Origin: Streptococcus sp. F0442
Lineage (GTDB): Bacteria; Bacillota; Bacilli; Lactobacillales; Streptococcaceae
DNA length: 64,000 bases
Direction: 5' to 3'
NCBI RefSeq assembly: GCF_000314795.2
Contig: NZ_KB373314.1
Location: 1,252,526 to 1,316,525, forward strand
Of the stretch, positions 19,919 to 28,673 are shown one piece after another. The stretch's first letter is position 1. Each line of letters begins with the position of its first letter. A program made the translations under genes and the position numbers. The notes under the pieces are model-generated. The model worked only from the letters and a program-made list of their open reading frames with translations, was not told the DNA's origin and searched no databases.

Positions 19919-21178
19919 TTATTTTATGTTGCTCTGACGAATTAACTCCAAGCACTTGTCTAAATCTACATCTCTTTCAAAATGGTCAGGACTCCAGGGA
20001 ACCTCTATATCCGGCTCCACACCTTGATCCGTCATTCCTTTGCCTTGATCCACGCTTAGACAGCGAGAAGTGGGAAACATCAATCGATAATCACCATAAT
20101 CAACGGTACAACAATTGGAATAGTCTAAAATCCCGAGAGTTGGTCTACCTACCACTGTTACCTTCTTAAACTGCTTCATCATCTGGACAAAATTATCCCC
20201 AGATGACGCACAATAGATATCTGATAAGATAAAGATCCGCTCGGGATAGTGGCCTCCTCTAACCTCTGGGAAGAATTCCTCGCATTCTTGCTGATACGGT
20301 ACATAGCCTTTCCCCCGATGGCGGAGCAATTCCTCTTTCATCTCTTCAAGCAGTTTAATGGTTTCAGGACTAATTTCTTCCTGTTGCATCCAGTCCTCAA
20401 AGTCTTTCAAGCGTAAATCGACATTGCGTTCCGTGTAGAGAATTTCCATGCCATCATCGTCCCAGTCAAGCGAATCATAGCCCTGATCCTTCTCTAAGCC
20501 TAGATGTAATAGAGGAAGGTATAAAGAATCTGTCCCTCCGCCGTTCTGTCGGACATCAATGAGAAGGAACTTGACCTCCGTCATCATCGGTAAGCACTCT
20601 TGGTATACCCGACCAATAGCTCCTTCATCCATAAAGTTATCCAGACGAAGGTAAAGGATCTCATCGTCTAATCGTTTCCAAAAGATCTGATCTTGGATCG
20701 GCTCTCGACTGGGCACTACTTCAATGGTCTTTTCTACCCCTTCTCGAAGCAGGGTGACCCTTGTGGACTGAGAGACCAAATCCGCCCATTCTCGGTAGTG
20801 TCTTTCAGGGGTCTTACTGATAAAATAGTCCTTATGAAGAGACGCTACCTGCTCCAAGCCACTTCCATCCAAAGCTAAGATCTGATCTCCTACTTGAAGT
20901 CCCGTATCTTCATTTGCCCCTTCTACAAAGAGACCGTCGTCTGTCGAGCGCAACAAAAAACCATTGTTGGGGGCCTTTTTCTTTCCAAAGGAAACATGCC
21001 CGATCACCCCAAAACTAGCTAGGTAGGACCTGACTTGATAAAGAAAGGCATCATCTGTCATATCATCTATAATTTTTTCTCGAAAAGGCTCTGGATCGCA
21101 TCCTCTTTGGTCTTTGATGGTAGATGAATCGTGAGTCATAATGGAGACGACATCTTCAAAAATAGCAGTCTTTTTCAT
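19919..21178 (-). CDS. S41-family peptidase-like protein, no signal peptide
   Basis: About 419 residues. A PDZ-like segment (roughly 75-150, VEGANEDTGLQVGDQILALDG) precedes an S41 tail-specific-protease fold, with DVRQNGGG near residue 215 and the catalytic serine block YCASSGDNFVQMM near 323. The ATG at 21178 is favoured by AAGGA 7 bases upstream; an ATG 15 bases earlier lacks one. There is no signal peptide or anchor, which is unusual because C-terminal processing proteases normally act outside the membrane. It stands alone, between the dlt operon and the VTC cluster. Substrate unknown. Confidence 0.8.
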   Translation of the reverse strand: MKKTAIFEDVVSIMTHDSSTIKDQRGCDPEPFREKIIDDMTDDAFLYQVRSYLASFGVIGHVSFGKKKAPNNGFLLRSTDDGLFVEGANEDTGLQVGDQILALDGSGLEQVASLHKDYFISKTPERHYREWADLVSQSTRVTLLREGVEKTIEVVPSREPIQDQIFWKRLDDEILYLRLDNFMDEGAIGRVYQECLPMMTEVKFLLIDVRQNGGGTDSLYLPLLHLGLEKDQGYDSLDWDDDGMEILYTERNVDLRLKDFEDWMQQEEISPETIKLLEEMKEELLRHRGKGYVPYQQECEEFFPEVRGGHYPERIFILSDIYCASSGDNFVQMMKQFKKVTVVGRPTLGILDYSNCCTVDYGDYRLMFPTSRCLSVDQGKGMTDQGVEPDIEVPWSPDHFERDVDLDKCLELIRQSNIK

Positions 21179-21242
21179 AAAGGATTCCTTCATTTTTTTA
21201 GAAACAGTATACCACTTTTCCTTAAAAAGTTCTTAAAAGCCT

Positions 21243-21268
21243 AAAAAGCTATCCTAAAGGAGGATAGC
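21243..21268 (-). terminator. Terminator of the VTC-DUF4956 unit
   Basis: An 8-bp perfect stem GCTATCCT/AGGATAGC with a 5-base loop is followed on the minus strand by TTTTT. It lies just past the stop of the DUF4956 reading frame. Confidence 0.85.
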
Positions 21269-21270
21269 GT

Positions 21271-21953
21271 CTATAAGTTCTTTCTTTTCTTAGCCTTCTT
21301 GGTCAAGGATACATCGCAATGATAAATTTCTTCTGTTAGGAGAGTCGTCATTGCAAAATCGTCAACTTCTGGTCTCAGATCCACTTCATAATCCAAGGTA
21401 AGCTGTTCCCCATTTTGGCTTGTATTAACCGAAATTAAGTCGACTTCTGTACAATTGCGTTCCAGTAAACGGCTGATCCTATCCGCAATCCTAGACTGAT
21501 TTTCTAGCTCAATCGTCAGGTGACGGCGCCGTTGGTGGTCGGTCTTACTTTGCTTGGTTTCGAGCAAGAGCCAGATAGCTAACAGAAAGGCCGTAAACAA
21601 ACTGCCAATAAGAGGTAGCCCGATCCCGCCGCCAAACCAATGATCATGGCTAGGAAAATCGCAATCAATTCTCTCGATCCACTGGTAGCGGAACGAAATC
21701 GAATCAAGCTAAAGGTTCCCGCTACTGCAATCGAGGTCCCCAGACTCCCGTTCACTAGGAAAATCACCAGGGTCATCATGCAGGGAAGCAAGGTGAGACT
21801 GACGATAAATTCACGCGTATAGAGGGTACGGTATTTGTAGGTCCAAGACAGGGCCATCCCTAGCACCAGGCTGACCAGTAAGGCCAGCATCAGGCGCACC
21901 GGATCTACGGTTGCCGTAGCATTGTTAAAAATAGAATCAAATAGATTAGACAT
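21271..21953 (-). pseudogene. DUF4956 membrane protein, split by a frameshift
   Basis: Two overlapping frames together make one DUF4956 protein. The upstream frame (21953 down to 21579) gives the membrane half, with conserved GTFSLIRFRSA and FLAMIIGLAAGSGYLLLA, then runs into VCLRPFC and stops. The downstream frame (to 21271) resumes with FTAFLLAIWLLLE and the soluble C-terminal domain ending in a basic tail. Reading back one base near 21590-21605 joins them into about 230 residues, the family's usual size. No canonical slippery heptamer is visible; loss of one T from a short run, or a sequencing error, fits best. The VTC gene lies just upstream in the same operon. Confidence 0.75.
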
Positions 21954-21995
21954 AGGCAGCACCTGTCCTTTCCTGAATTGGCGTTGGTGCATAAT

Positions 21996-22724
21996 CTAAA
22001 CCTTGTGACTTATGGTAGGCACAACTGTATTTCGAAAATTTCTGTTTGACCAGTCCGTACTATCCAGAATATCCTTCAACCACTGAGGTTCTTCACCTGG
22101 GGCCTTGATTTCCATAATGATGGTATTTTCTTCTAATAAAGGCTCCCCAGCTTTCCCACGAAGGAGACTTACCTGCTGATCACGATAGACTAGGTTTTGA
22201 TCCAGGGTGACCCGAATCTTATTGTAAGGATAGCCTTGGATGCTCTTCTTTTCTTTTAAGGACAAACGATCATAATAGATGTACATCTGAGGCTGTAGTC
22301 GGTGATCATAGCGCTGACGCAGAGCTTGGATTTCTTGCACCAAGTCCAAATCCTGAATGGTCTGATCCACTAGTCCATCCGTCATGAGGCGGGTAATAGA
22401 GGAGGGGTTAGAGACCAAACGGAACTTGTGACCAATACCTTCTGCATCCTTTGATTTTACTTCTAGAAAGGCCGGACTATCCACTGTTGGATGCTCTATA
22501 TAGGTCCGCATCCGAATCTTTTCACGACGGTTCTGTTTAGCAAGGGCATCTTGGATCACATCGAAGTCTTCGGTATCAAAATAGACATTCGAAATCGTGG
22601 AGATGGGATAATCATCTTCAACCACATATTTCTTCAAATCTTTCAATAAGTCATCCAAGTCTTCTTTATTCACTACATATTTGGTTTCAATCCGCTTGAA
22701 ACTTGTCTCTACCGTTTTTTTCAT
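21996..22724 (-). CDS. VTC-domain protein (polyphosphate polymerase-like)
   Basis: A 242-residue protein with the VTC fold found in the polyphosphate polymerase module of eukaryotic vacuolar transporter chaperones. Visible family features are FKRIETKYVV at the N-terminus, SNVYFDTEDFD, KIRMRTY, FLEVKSKDAEG and the C-terminal IIMEIKAPG. The tunnel-type basic and acidic residues appear intact. In Firmicutes this gene is typically beside DUF4956 and a CotH or carbohydrate-binding lipoprotein, as here. Bacterial substrate and product are not settled. It is read leftward, divergent from the beta-helix lipoprotein. Confidence 0.88.
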   Translation of the reverse strand: MKKTVETSFKRIETKYVVNKEDLDDLLKDLKKYVVEDDYPISTISNVYFDTEDFDVIQDALAKQNRREKIRMRTYIEHPTVDSPAFLEVKSKDAEGIGHKFRLVSNPSSITRLMTDGLVDQTIQDLDLVQEIQALRQRYDHRLQPQMYIYYDRLSLKEKKSIQGYPYNKIRVTLDQNLVYRDQQVSLLRGKAGEPLLEENTIIMEIKAPGEEPQWLKDILDSTDWSNRNFRNTVVPTISHKV

Positions 22725-22825
22725 GTTTTTCTCCTTTTCTTCTATAAAAAGTTGGTCATTTTCTTTATCGTTTTTGTTGCAAAGCCACGAGTCGCTTTAC
22801 TGGTTCCTTAGTTTAGTGGCCTTTT

Positions 22826-22917
22826 CTTAAGCTTTCATTAAGCTAAACTTAAAGAAAACTAAAGTTAAGGTTCCTTTCAGAAAAACTTTAGGAAACTTTC
22901 AGCTAGCAACTTTAGAC
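22826..22917 (+). promoter_or_regulatory. Repeated heptamers and CiaR-like box in divergent region
   Basis: A sequence CTTAAG-N5-ATTAAG (22826-22842) fits the CiaR box NTTAAG-N5-WTTAAG. Downstream come CTTTCAG (22874), CTTTAGG (22886), CTTTCAG (22896) and CTTTAGA (22910), spaced 10-14 bases, as expected for tandem sites of an OmpR-type response regulator. No clean TATAAT is visible for the rightward gene, so these sites may activate a weak promoter. Confidence 0.5.
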
Positions 22918-22930
22918 TAGGAGCATATCA

Positions 22931-24199
22931 ATGGAACGAGAGGAAAAACTCATGAAATCAAACAAATGGAAATTCTTAGTAACGGGGTCCGCGACCCTCA
23001 CCTTACTGACAGCTTGTACCCAAGCGTCATCTCAATCAGCTACAACAAGCAATACCGCCCAAACAACCGCTGCTTCTACTTCAAATAGTAAAACAGATAG
23101 CTCCAACTATTTTACAGATAAGGACAAGGACACTTCTTACGACGAAAGTACAGCCTCTACTGTCAAACTGTCTGGATCTTCTGCAAGTGTATCAGGTGAC
23201 GGCGTAGCTGTATCTGGATCAACTGTGACCATCTCAAAGGCTGGAACCTATGTCATCTCTGGTGAATCCTTTGGGGTTCAAATCAAGGTCGAAGCTGGTG
23301 ACTCAGATAATGTTCATATCGTCTTGAAAGGCGTTACCATGACCAACACCAACGCGCCAATCTCTGCTACGAAAGCGGGACATGTCTACCTGACTTTAGC
23401 AGAGGGCACGACCAATACCCTATCTGATTCAAGTTCAAATAATGATGAAGATGCCGATGCGGTCATTTTCTCTAAAGGCGATCTTACCATCAATGGTTCA
23501 GGTACGCTCAACATTGATGCTAAGAAGAACAACGGGATCAAGGCCAATGATACCCTCCACATCACAGGTGGAACCTATAAGATCACAGCTGTAGGGGATG
23601 CCTTTAACGTCAATGACGAACTCAATATCACCGGTACGACGATGACCATCGATGTAGATGAAGACGCCGTCAAGGTGGATAACGATGAAGACACTTCTGT
23701 CGGAACCATGTATTTATCTGACAATACCATGACCATTTCAGCTGGGGACGATGGCATCCATGCTTATGGTGATCTGGTCATCGATAGCGGAACCTACAAG
23801 GTAAGCGAGTCTGTCGAAGGGCTTGAAGGAAAATCGATTACCATCAACGGTGGAGATATCACCATCTACGCAACCGATGACGGTGTCAATGCAGCCAATG
23901 CTAATGCCAACCAAGATGAAATTTTCTTCACCATGAATGGTGGAACCCTTAATGTTGAAGTTGGCCAAGGCGATACCGATCCAATTGATTCGAATGGAAA
24001 TATCACTGTTACCGGAGGAACCATCAATTTGACGGGTCAATCTGGATTCGACTTTGATGGTACTGCTACCTACACTGGCGGAGACATCTATATCAACGGT
24101 GAAAAACAAACGGAAATTGTCAACTCCATGCCTGGAGGTGGCGGCGGACCTCAAGGTGGCGGACCTCAAGGTGGTGGACCTGGAGGCGGACATCCATAA
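22931..24199 (+). CDS. Beta-helix carbohydrate-binding-domain lipoprotein (Cthe_2159-like)
   Basis: A 422-residue secreted lipoprotein: signal segment with lipobox LLTAC, Ser/Thr-rich linker to about residue 75, then repeating turns rich in T-I-x-G-G-T-Y and N-G-G-D, typical of a right-handed beta-helix (PF14262-type, previously labelled carbohydrate-binding). It ends in a glycine-proline run (GGGPQGGGPGGG). Acidic clusters such as DVDEDAVKVDNDEDTS suggest calcium binding. Two starts are both well supported: ATG 22931 (AGGAG, 7 bases) and ATG 22952 (GAGAGG, 8 bases). It is divergent from VTC-DUF4956, the usual genomic partner set. Confidence 0.85.
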   Translation: MEREEKLMKSNKWKFLVTGSATLTLLTACTQASSQSATTSNTAQTTAASTSNSKTDSSNYFTDKDKDTSYDESTASTVKLSGSSASVSGDGVAVSGSTVTISKAGTYVISGESFGVQIKVEAGDSDNVHIVLKGVTMTNTNAPISATKAGHVYLTLAEGTTNTLSDSSSNNDEDADAVIFSKGDLTINGSGTLNIDAKKNNGIKANDTLHITGGTYKITAVGDAFNVNDELNITGTTMTIDVDEDAVKVDNDEDTSVGTMYLSDNTMTISAGDDGIHAYGDLVIDSGTYKVSESVEGLEGKSITINGGDITIYATDDGVNAANANANQDEIFFTMNGGTLNVEVGQGDTDPIDSNGNITVTGGTINLTGQSGFDFDGTATYTGGDIYINGEKQTEIVNSMPGGGGGPQGGGPQGGGPGGGHP

Positions 24200-24208
24200 T
24201 AACAAATA

Positions 24209-24237
24209 AAGGCAGGATTTCTTCCTGACCTTTTTTT
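24209..24237 (+). terminator. Terminator after beta-helix lipoprotein
   Basis: AGGCAGGA and TCCTGACCT pair with one bulge, followed by seven T residues. Confidence 0.8.
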
Positions 24238-24291
24238 GTTGCCCTTTTTATGATAGAATAGAAAATCAATCCACTTGTTGAAAGGAACATG

Positions 24292-24972
24292 ATGAAAAAA
24301 CAGACACTACCTCTTTTCTTCACACTCTTGCTGTCTCTTCTTTTTCTATCAGCCTGTGTGCCGGACCTTAAGATCAACTTTAAAAAAGAACCCACTACTA
24401 GCACCTCAAAAAAGAAAACCACTAAAAAAAGTAGTTCGAGCCGTTCTAGCCACCCGAGTCGTTCAACTAGTTCAACTAGCACAGGTAATTCCTCTAGCAC
24501 TCCCTCAACTACTACGGAAACCACTTCTGACATCATCACAACCGAAGGGCTCCCTAGAAATGCCCAAGAAGCACCCAAGGATAAAATTTATGCAACAGGG
24601 AACTTAAAAGTAGCCTACTCTAGAAATGACGACAATATTTTTGTACAAACGCCGGATTATGAAGGGTATACGGCTGCTCTTATCCAAAAAATCCTTGGAA
24701 ATCCAGAGAAACAACTAACAGACCCTGCTTATATTAGCGAATCTTTTCAAAATATTGAACTAGAAAATATTAAAAATCTCTACCGTAAGGGGAAAATTAC
24801 AGAAGAACAAGCTCATGCCTTTTTATTGGGGGCAGTTGATCTGAAACAAGCTTCTAAATTTGGAGTAGCCTACACCATTTACACCTATAAAAACAACACC
24901 ATCCAATTGGTCTTTGAAAACGACCAACTCCTCTATATTACGCCAAATCCTGATGTTGTCTTCTTTAAATAA
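24292..24972 (+). CDS. Ser/Thr-rich lipoprotein with C-terminal DUF4947-like domain
   Basis: About 226 residues. The signal peptide ends in lipobox LSAC (Cys22 from the chosen start), then a low-complexity Lys/Ser/Thr linker (about 30-85), then a folded domain of about 125 residues (IYATGNLKVAYSRNDDN to the end) resembling the streptococcal DUF4947 family. The second ATG (24292) is preferred because AAAGGA is 5 bases away. Role unknown; it is likely a surface lipoprotein. Confidence 0.75.
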   Translation: MKKQTLPLFFTLLLSLLFLSACVPDLKINFKKEPTTSTSKKKTTKKSSSSRSSHPSRSTSSTSTGNSSSTPSTTTETTSDIITTEGLPRNAQEAPKDKIYATGNLKVAYSRNDDNIFVQTPDYEGYTAALIQKILGNPEKQLTDPAYISESFQNIELENIKNLYRKGKITEEQAHAFLLGAVDLKQASKFGVAYTIYTYKNNTIQLVFENDQLLYITPNPDVVFFK

Positions 24973-24977
24973 TGAAT

Positions 24978-25005
24978 ATTCTCGCTTAAACAAGCGAGAA
25001 TTTTT
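24978..25005 (+). terminator. Terminator of the DUF4947-like lipoprotein gene
   Basis: A perfect 10-bp stem ATTCTCGCTT/AAGCGAGAAT with AAAC loop is followed by TTTTTG. Confidence 0.9.
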
Positions 25006-25020
25006 GTTTCACATGAAACA
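25005..25020. other. parS-like site (one mismatch)
   Basis: TGTTTCACATGAAACA differs at one base from the Firmicute ParB-binding site TGTTTCACGTGAAACA. It lies between two converging terminators, about 39 kb from parB. Confidence 0.6.
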
Positions 25021-25052
25021 AAAAACTCTCAACTCCAAATGAGTTGAGAGTT
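25020..25052 (-). terminator. Terminator of the YhgE/Pip gene
   Basis: A perfect 12-bp stem AACTCTCAACTC/GAGTTGAGAGTT with a 5-base loop is followed on the minus strand by a T tract. Confidence 0.88.
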
Positions 25053-25060
25053 CTTGACGA

Positions 25061-27856
25061 TTAGTCCTCTTCATATTTTTTTGGATTGTAAAACCACATC
25101 CCTAGTCCCGCAAATAGAGCAATGGTCATCAAAAGAAAGACCACTTGATTTCCAATTTCTCCTGTCATCGAAATCGTTTGACGAAGACCAGAGACGGTAT
25201 AGCTCATTGGCAAGAATGGATGAATGGCTTGGAAAAATCCATTTGTTAAAGCAAGTGGATAGGTTCCTGCACTAGAAGCCAATTGCAAGAGCAAGAGGAT
25301 CAACGAGAGGAAAGCACCGACCTTTCTTTGCCATGTTGTTAAAGCGGTCACGATAGACATGAAGGCCACACTACCGATCACACAAAGGAAGAGGGTAGCC
25401 ATCTCATGATTGGCAGATAAACCAATCAAGTGAACAGCACCATAGACCAAGATTCCTGCAACCACCGCAATGGTTCCATTGACCTCAAAGCGAGATTTAA
25501 ACCATGCCCAACGACTTTCAGGATGACGACCGGATGGCAATTTTGCAAAGATCATATTGGTTGACAAGGCACAAACAAAGAGTGCTACAGAGATCATATA
25601 AGGAGCCATTCCGACCCCATTTACAGGGACATTATCTTGATCTGTTTTAGAAGTCGTAACAGGATTGGCTAAGGTTTTTGCGTTTTCTTTTTCAGTTGTA
25701 GCAGCATTCAATTGTCCCTTAGCATCGTTTAATCCTTGACTCAAGGTTTGGCTTCCTGTTGCTAATTCACCTAAACCGTTTGTCAATGTTTGGCCACCCG
25801 TTGCTAATTTGCTGGATCCTTCTGAGATTTGATTTGCTCCGTCAGCTAGTTTATCAGCCCCCGTCACCAATTGTCCTGATTTCTCTGTCAACTGGTTGAC
25901 ACCTGTGACAAGTTTATTGACACCACCTGCCAACTCTGGAGTTTTGCTGTTCAATTGCCCTACACCATCAGCTAATTTTCCAGCTCCAGCAACCAATTCA
26001 CCAGACTTACCTGTTAATTGTGTTGCTCCTGAAGCCAGTTGATTCATACCTGATGTCAAAGCAGGCATCTTACCATTTAACTCACCTAGTCCAGAAGTTA
26101 ATTGATTACTTCCTGCAAGCAATTCCGATGATTTACTATCTAGTTGGCCAACACCTGCTGCTAACCGACTAGCACCATCTGTTAAAGTGTTACTATTGGT
26201 CTGAAGTTGGCTTGCCCCACTAGCGATTTTATCAACACCAGCTGTATAAGCGCCGATCCCTTGACTGATGGTTTGGCTAGCTGGCAACAATTGTCCACTA
26301 ACTGCGGATTGGATCTTAGACAAGCCACTTGACAAGTCTGTCAAGGTAGAAGAAGCTGTTGGTAAAACTTGATTGGCTGCCGTTTGCAGCTGTGTCAAGC
26401 TATTTTCTGTATTCAAACTACTTTGGATCGTTTGGATCGTTGTCAAGATCCCTTGAGCTGCTGTTTCACTCGAGCTTGGACTCGATGAGATCGCCGCACT
26501 GATTTCCGCTTGTTGATCAGCTGTCATTGCTTGATAAGCTGCTGTCCCTTGCACACTTGCAAGGGCATTTGCACGATCCGCTTGGGCTGAAGCAAGGATC
26601 GCTTGGGCTGAATTCGCAATATTCGTCAAGCCAGATAAAAGTCGACTGGTATCTACCGAAGCATTTTGAATCGCTACATTTAATTGGTTCAAACCAGCTG
26701 CCAATTGCTCAATCTGTCCAGATTGACTTGTAGAAGCTTGTAGCTGGCTTGATAAGGTTTGAATACCTGATTCTAATTGAGAAACACCATTTCGTAGAGT
26801 AGCAGATTGGCTACTTAATTGACCCGCTCCCTCTGATAATGAAGCAACTCCATTTGTATAGGTCACTAAACCATTTGAAAAGTTGGATAGACCTGAATTC
26901 AATTGACGCACACCATTGGTATAATTCCCAAGACCGTCATTGAATGTTCCCATACCGCTGGTTAATCGACCAACTCCTGAGGCCAACTGAGGGGTTTGAC
27001 TCGCCATTTGATGAAGGCCATTTCCCAATTGATCCACTCCGGTAGCGTAAGCCATCAATCCTGTATTAAAAGTGCCAAACCCATTATTTAATTGATTGAC
27101 CCCTGACACCAAGTTTGGAACTTGACCAGCCATTTGATTGAGACCATTTCCCAATTGACCAACACCATCTGTATAGGCTGCTAGACCAGTTCGGAGAGTG
27201 GTTGCACCATCTGAAAATGCCAAGCTTGAACGAGCTAATGTATTCAAATTAGTGGTCAGTGTTTGCCCACCATTTTCCAACTTTGTTGCACCATCTGCTA
27301 ATTGAGCACTTCCATCTGCCGCTGTCCCCATACCAGATTTAAGCGATCCCATTTTGGAAAATAAAGCTGTTGTATAAGTATTGGTCACTTTTTCAGCCAC
27401 TGTCTGCTGCATTTTTGTCATCGCAGAGTCGCTCATTTTTCCTGCGATAAAACTATGACCACTGGACGTTTGGTAATCAATAGTCATCTGTTCCGGATGA
27501 TTGGTTAAGATGGAGCTAGCTTTTTTTGAAAGATCCTCAGGTAGCGTTACAATCATATAATAATCGCCATTTTTTAGACCATCTTTCGCAGCCTTCTCAT
27601 CTACAAAATGAAAATCAAGCGAATCGTTATCCTTTAAATTGGACACCATGTCTTTCCCGATTTCCATTTTTTGTCCATTATATGTAGCAGATTGATCCTT
27701 GTTGACAACCGCTACAGGAAGATCCGAAACCTGACCATATGGATCCCACATGGAAGATAGAAAAATAATATTATAAAGAGCTGGAATCAACGCAACTCCA
27801 AGCATGACAATGATAAATGTCGGCTTTTTAAGAACAGCCTTCCATTCTTTCATCAT
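25061..27856 (-). CDS. YhgE/Pip-domain membrane protein
   Basis: Large membrane protein of about 931 residues. One N-terminal span (about 12-33) is followed by an extracellular Pip-type domain, then a long region (about 180-760) of imperfect repeats such as LASGVGQLxSGxxxL and ADGANQISEG, which should form extended coiled coils, and five or six C-terminal spans. The family includes phage-receptor Pip and ESX/type VII-related YhgE proteins. The start at 27856 has AAGGAG 9 bases upstream; an in-frame start 120 bases earlier adds a segment lying in the operator region. It is divergent from a TetR gene that probably represses it. Confidence 0.87.
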   Translation of the reverse strand: MMKEWKAVLKKPTFIIVMLGVALIPALYNIIFLSSMWDPYGQVSDLPVAVVNKDQSATYNGQKMEIGKDMVSNLKDNDSLDFHFVDEKAAKDGLKNGDYYMIVTLPEDLSKKASSILTNHPEQMTIDYQTSSGHSFIAGKMSDSAMTKMQQTVAEKVTNTYTTALFSKMGSLKSGMGTAADGSAQLADGATKLENGGQTLTTNLNTLARSSLAFSDGATTLRTGLAAYTDGVGQLGNGLNQMAGQVPNLVSGVNQLNNGFGTFNTGLMAYATGVDQLGNGLHQMASQTPQLASGVGRLTSGMGTFNDGLGNYTNGVRQLNSGLSNFSNGLVTYTNGVASLSEGAGQLSSQSATLRNGVSQLESGIQTLSSQLQASTSQSGQIEQLAAGLNQLNVAIQNASVDTSRLLSGLTNIANSAQAILASAQADRANALASVQGTAAYQAMTADQQAEISAAISSSPSSSETAAQGILTTIQTIQSSLNTENSLTQLQTAANQVLPTASSTLTDLSSGLSKIQSAVSGQLLPASQTISQGIGAYTAGVDKIASGASQLQTNSNTLTDGASRLAAGVGQLDSKSSELLAGSNQLTSGLGELNGKMPALTSGMNQLASGATQLTGKSGELVAGAGKLADGVGQLNSKTPELAGGVNKLVTGVNQLTEKSGQLVTGADKLADGANQISEGSSKLATGGQTLTNGLGELATGSQTLSQGLNDAKGQLNAATTEKENAKTLANPVTTSKTDQDNVPVNGVGMAPYMISVALFVCALSTNMIFAKLPSGRHPESRWAWFKSRFEVNGTIAVVAGILVYGAVHLIGLSANHEMATLFLCVIGSVAFMSIVTALTTWQRKVGAFLSLILLLLQLASSAGTYPLALTNGFFQAIHPFLPMSYTVSGLRQTISMTGEIGNQVVFLLMTIALFAGLGMWFYNPKKYEED

Positions 27857-27873
27857 ATTTTTTGTCTCCTTTT

Positions 27874-27965
27874 TATACACAATGTCTAAATTTCTGATAT
27901 AATAGATTATACAGTTTCTAGAAAATTTCACAAGTAGGAATTTTATTTTTTGGACACTGTGTATA
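27874..27965. promoter_or_regulatory. Divergent operators between YhgE/Pip and tetR genes
   Basis: TATACACAATGTC (27874-27886) and GACACTGTGTATA (27953-27965) are the same 13-base site in opposite orientation with one difference. Each sits next to one of the two genes, and the right copy overlaps a -10 TATAAT (27962-27967) for tetR. A minus-strand TATAAT flanked by TTGTGA serves the membrane gene. The arrangement suggests repression of both genes by the TetR protein. Confidence 0.65.
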
Positions 27966-27989
27966 ATTTTGTGCAAAAAGGATTAACAG

Positions 27990-28523
27990 ATGACTGAGAG
28001 CAATAAACGATTAAAAACAAAACGAAATATTGAGGAAGCGATGGTTCAACTACTCGAAAAGGAATCATTCGACCAAATCACAACGGTTGAGTTGGCGCAA
28101 GAATCCGGCATTAGTCGCTCTAGCTTTTATACCCACTATCGAGACAAGTACGATATGATCGAGCGCTACCAACAAGCACTCTTTCACAAGCTTGAATATA
28201 TCTTTGATAAACACCAAGACGACAAACGCCAAGCGATTACAGAGGTGTTCGAATTTCTAACCAAGGAGCCACTCTTTGCGGTTCTTCTGACAGAGAATGG
28301 AACCAAGGAGATCCAAACCTTCTTACGACATAAATTACAGATTCTTCTGGTTGATAGTTTGCAAGAGCGCTATAGTCATAAATCATTAACAGATATTGAA
28401 AGAGTCTACAGTTCTGTCTATCTGACCAATGCCTTCTTCGGAGTCTGTCAAATGTGGGTTTCTCGCGGAAAAAAAGAAAGCCCTCAACAAATGGCTGAAT
28501 TTTTAATGAAAATGTTACGGTAA
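27990..28523 (+). CDS. TetR/AcrR-family transcriptional regulator
   Basis: A 177-residue regulator. The helix-turn-helix is at about residues 27-47 (TTVELAQESGISRSSFYTHY), followed by a helical ligand domain with a TetR_C-like pattern. It should control the divergent YhgE/Pip gene. The ligand is unknown. AAAGGA precedes the ATG. Confidence 0.88.
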   Translation: MTESNKRLKTKRNIEEAMVQLLEKESFDQITTVELAQESGISRSSFYTHYRDKYDMIERYQQALFHKLEYIFDKHQDDKRQAITEVFEFLTKEPLFAVLLTENGTKEIQTFLRHKLQILLVDSLQERYSHKSLTDIERVYSSVYLTNAFFGVCQMWVSRGKKESPQQMAEFLMKMLR

Positions 28524-28531
28524 CAGTGCCT

Positions 28532-28558
28532 CCTGATCTAGATAGATCAGGATTTTTT
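28532..28558 (+). terminator. tetR terminator
   Basis: A perfect 9-bp stem CCTGATCTA/TAGATCAGG with a 2-base loop is followed by a T tract. Confidence 0.88.
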
Positions 28559-28627
28559 TATTAGCAGTTTTAGGTTTTAAGAAAACAAAAAGGGTAGCTA
28601 ACCCAGAAATCAACGGTTTAAGACAAA

Positions 28628-28651
28628 ACAAAAAGCCCACTGTTGTAGGCT
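28628..28651 (-). terminator. rpsD terminator
   Basis: A 7-bp stem (AGCCTAC with GTGGGCT, one G-U pair) and AACA loop are followed on the minus strand by TTTTGTTTTG. Confidence 0.8.
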
Positions 28652-28673
28652 TTCTGCAAGTTTTTTCTTAAAA

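Noticed and set aside
24370..24540. Low-complexity Ser/Thr stretch as a possible phase-variable tract
   Set aside because: Codons are mixed and no simple-sequence run long enough for slippage is present.
25300..27300. DNA repeats within the YhgE/Pip gene as a repeat array or CRISPR
   Set aside because: The repetition is at protein level (Gly-Leu-Ser-Asn motifs of variable spacing) within one frame; there are no constant repeats with unique spacers.
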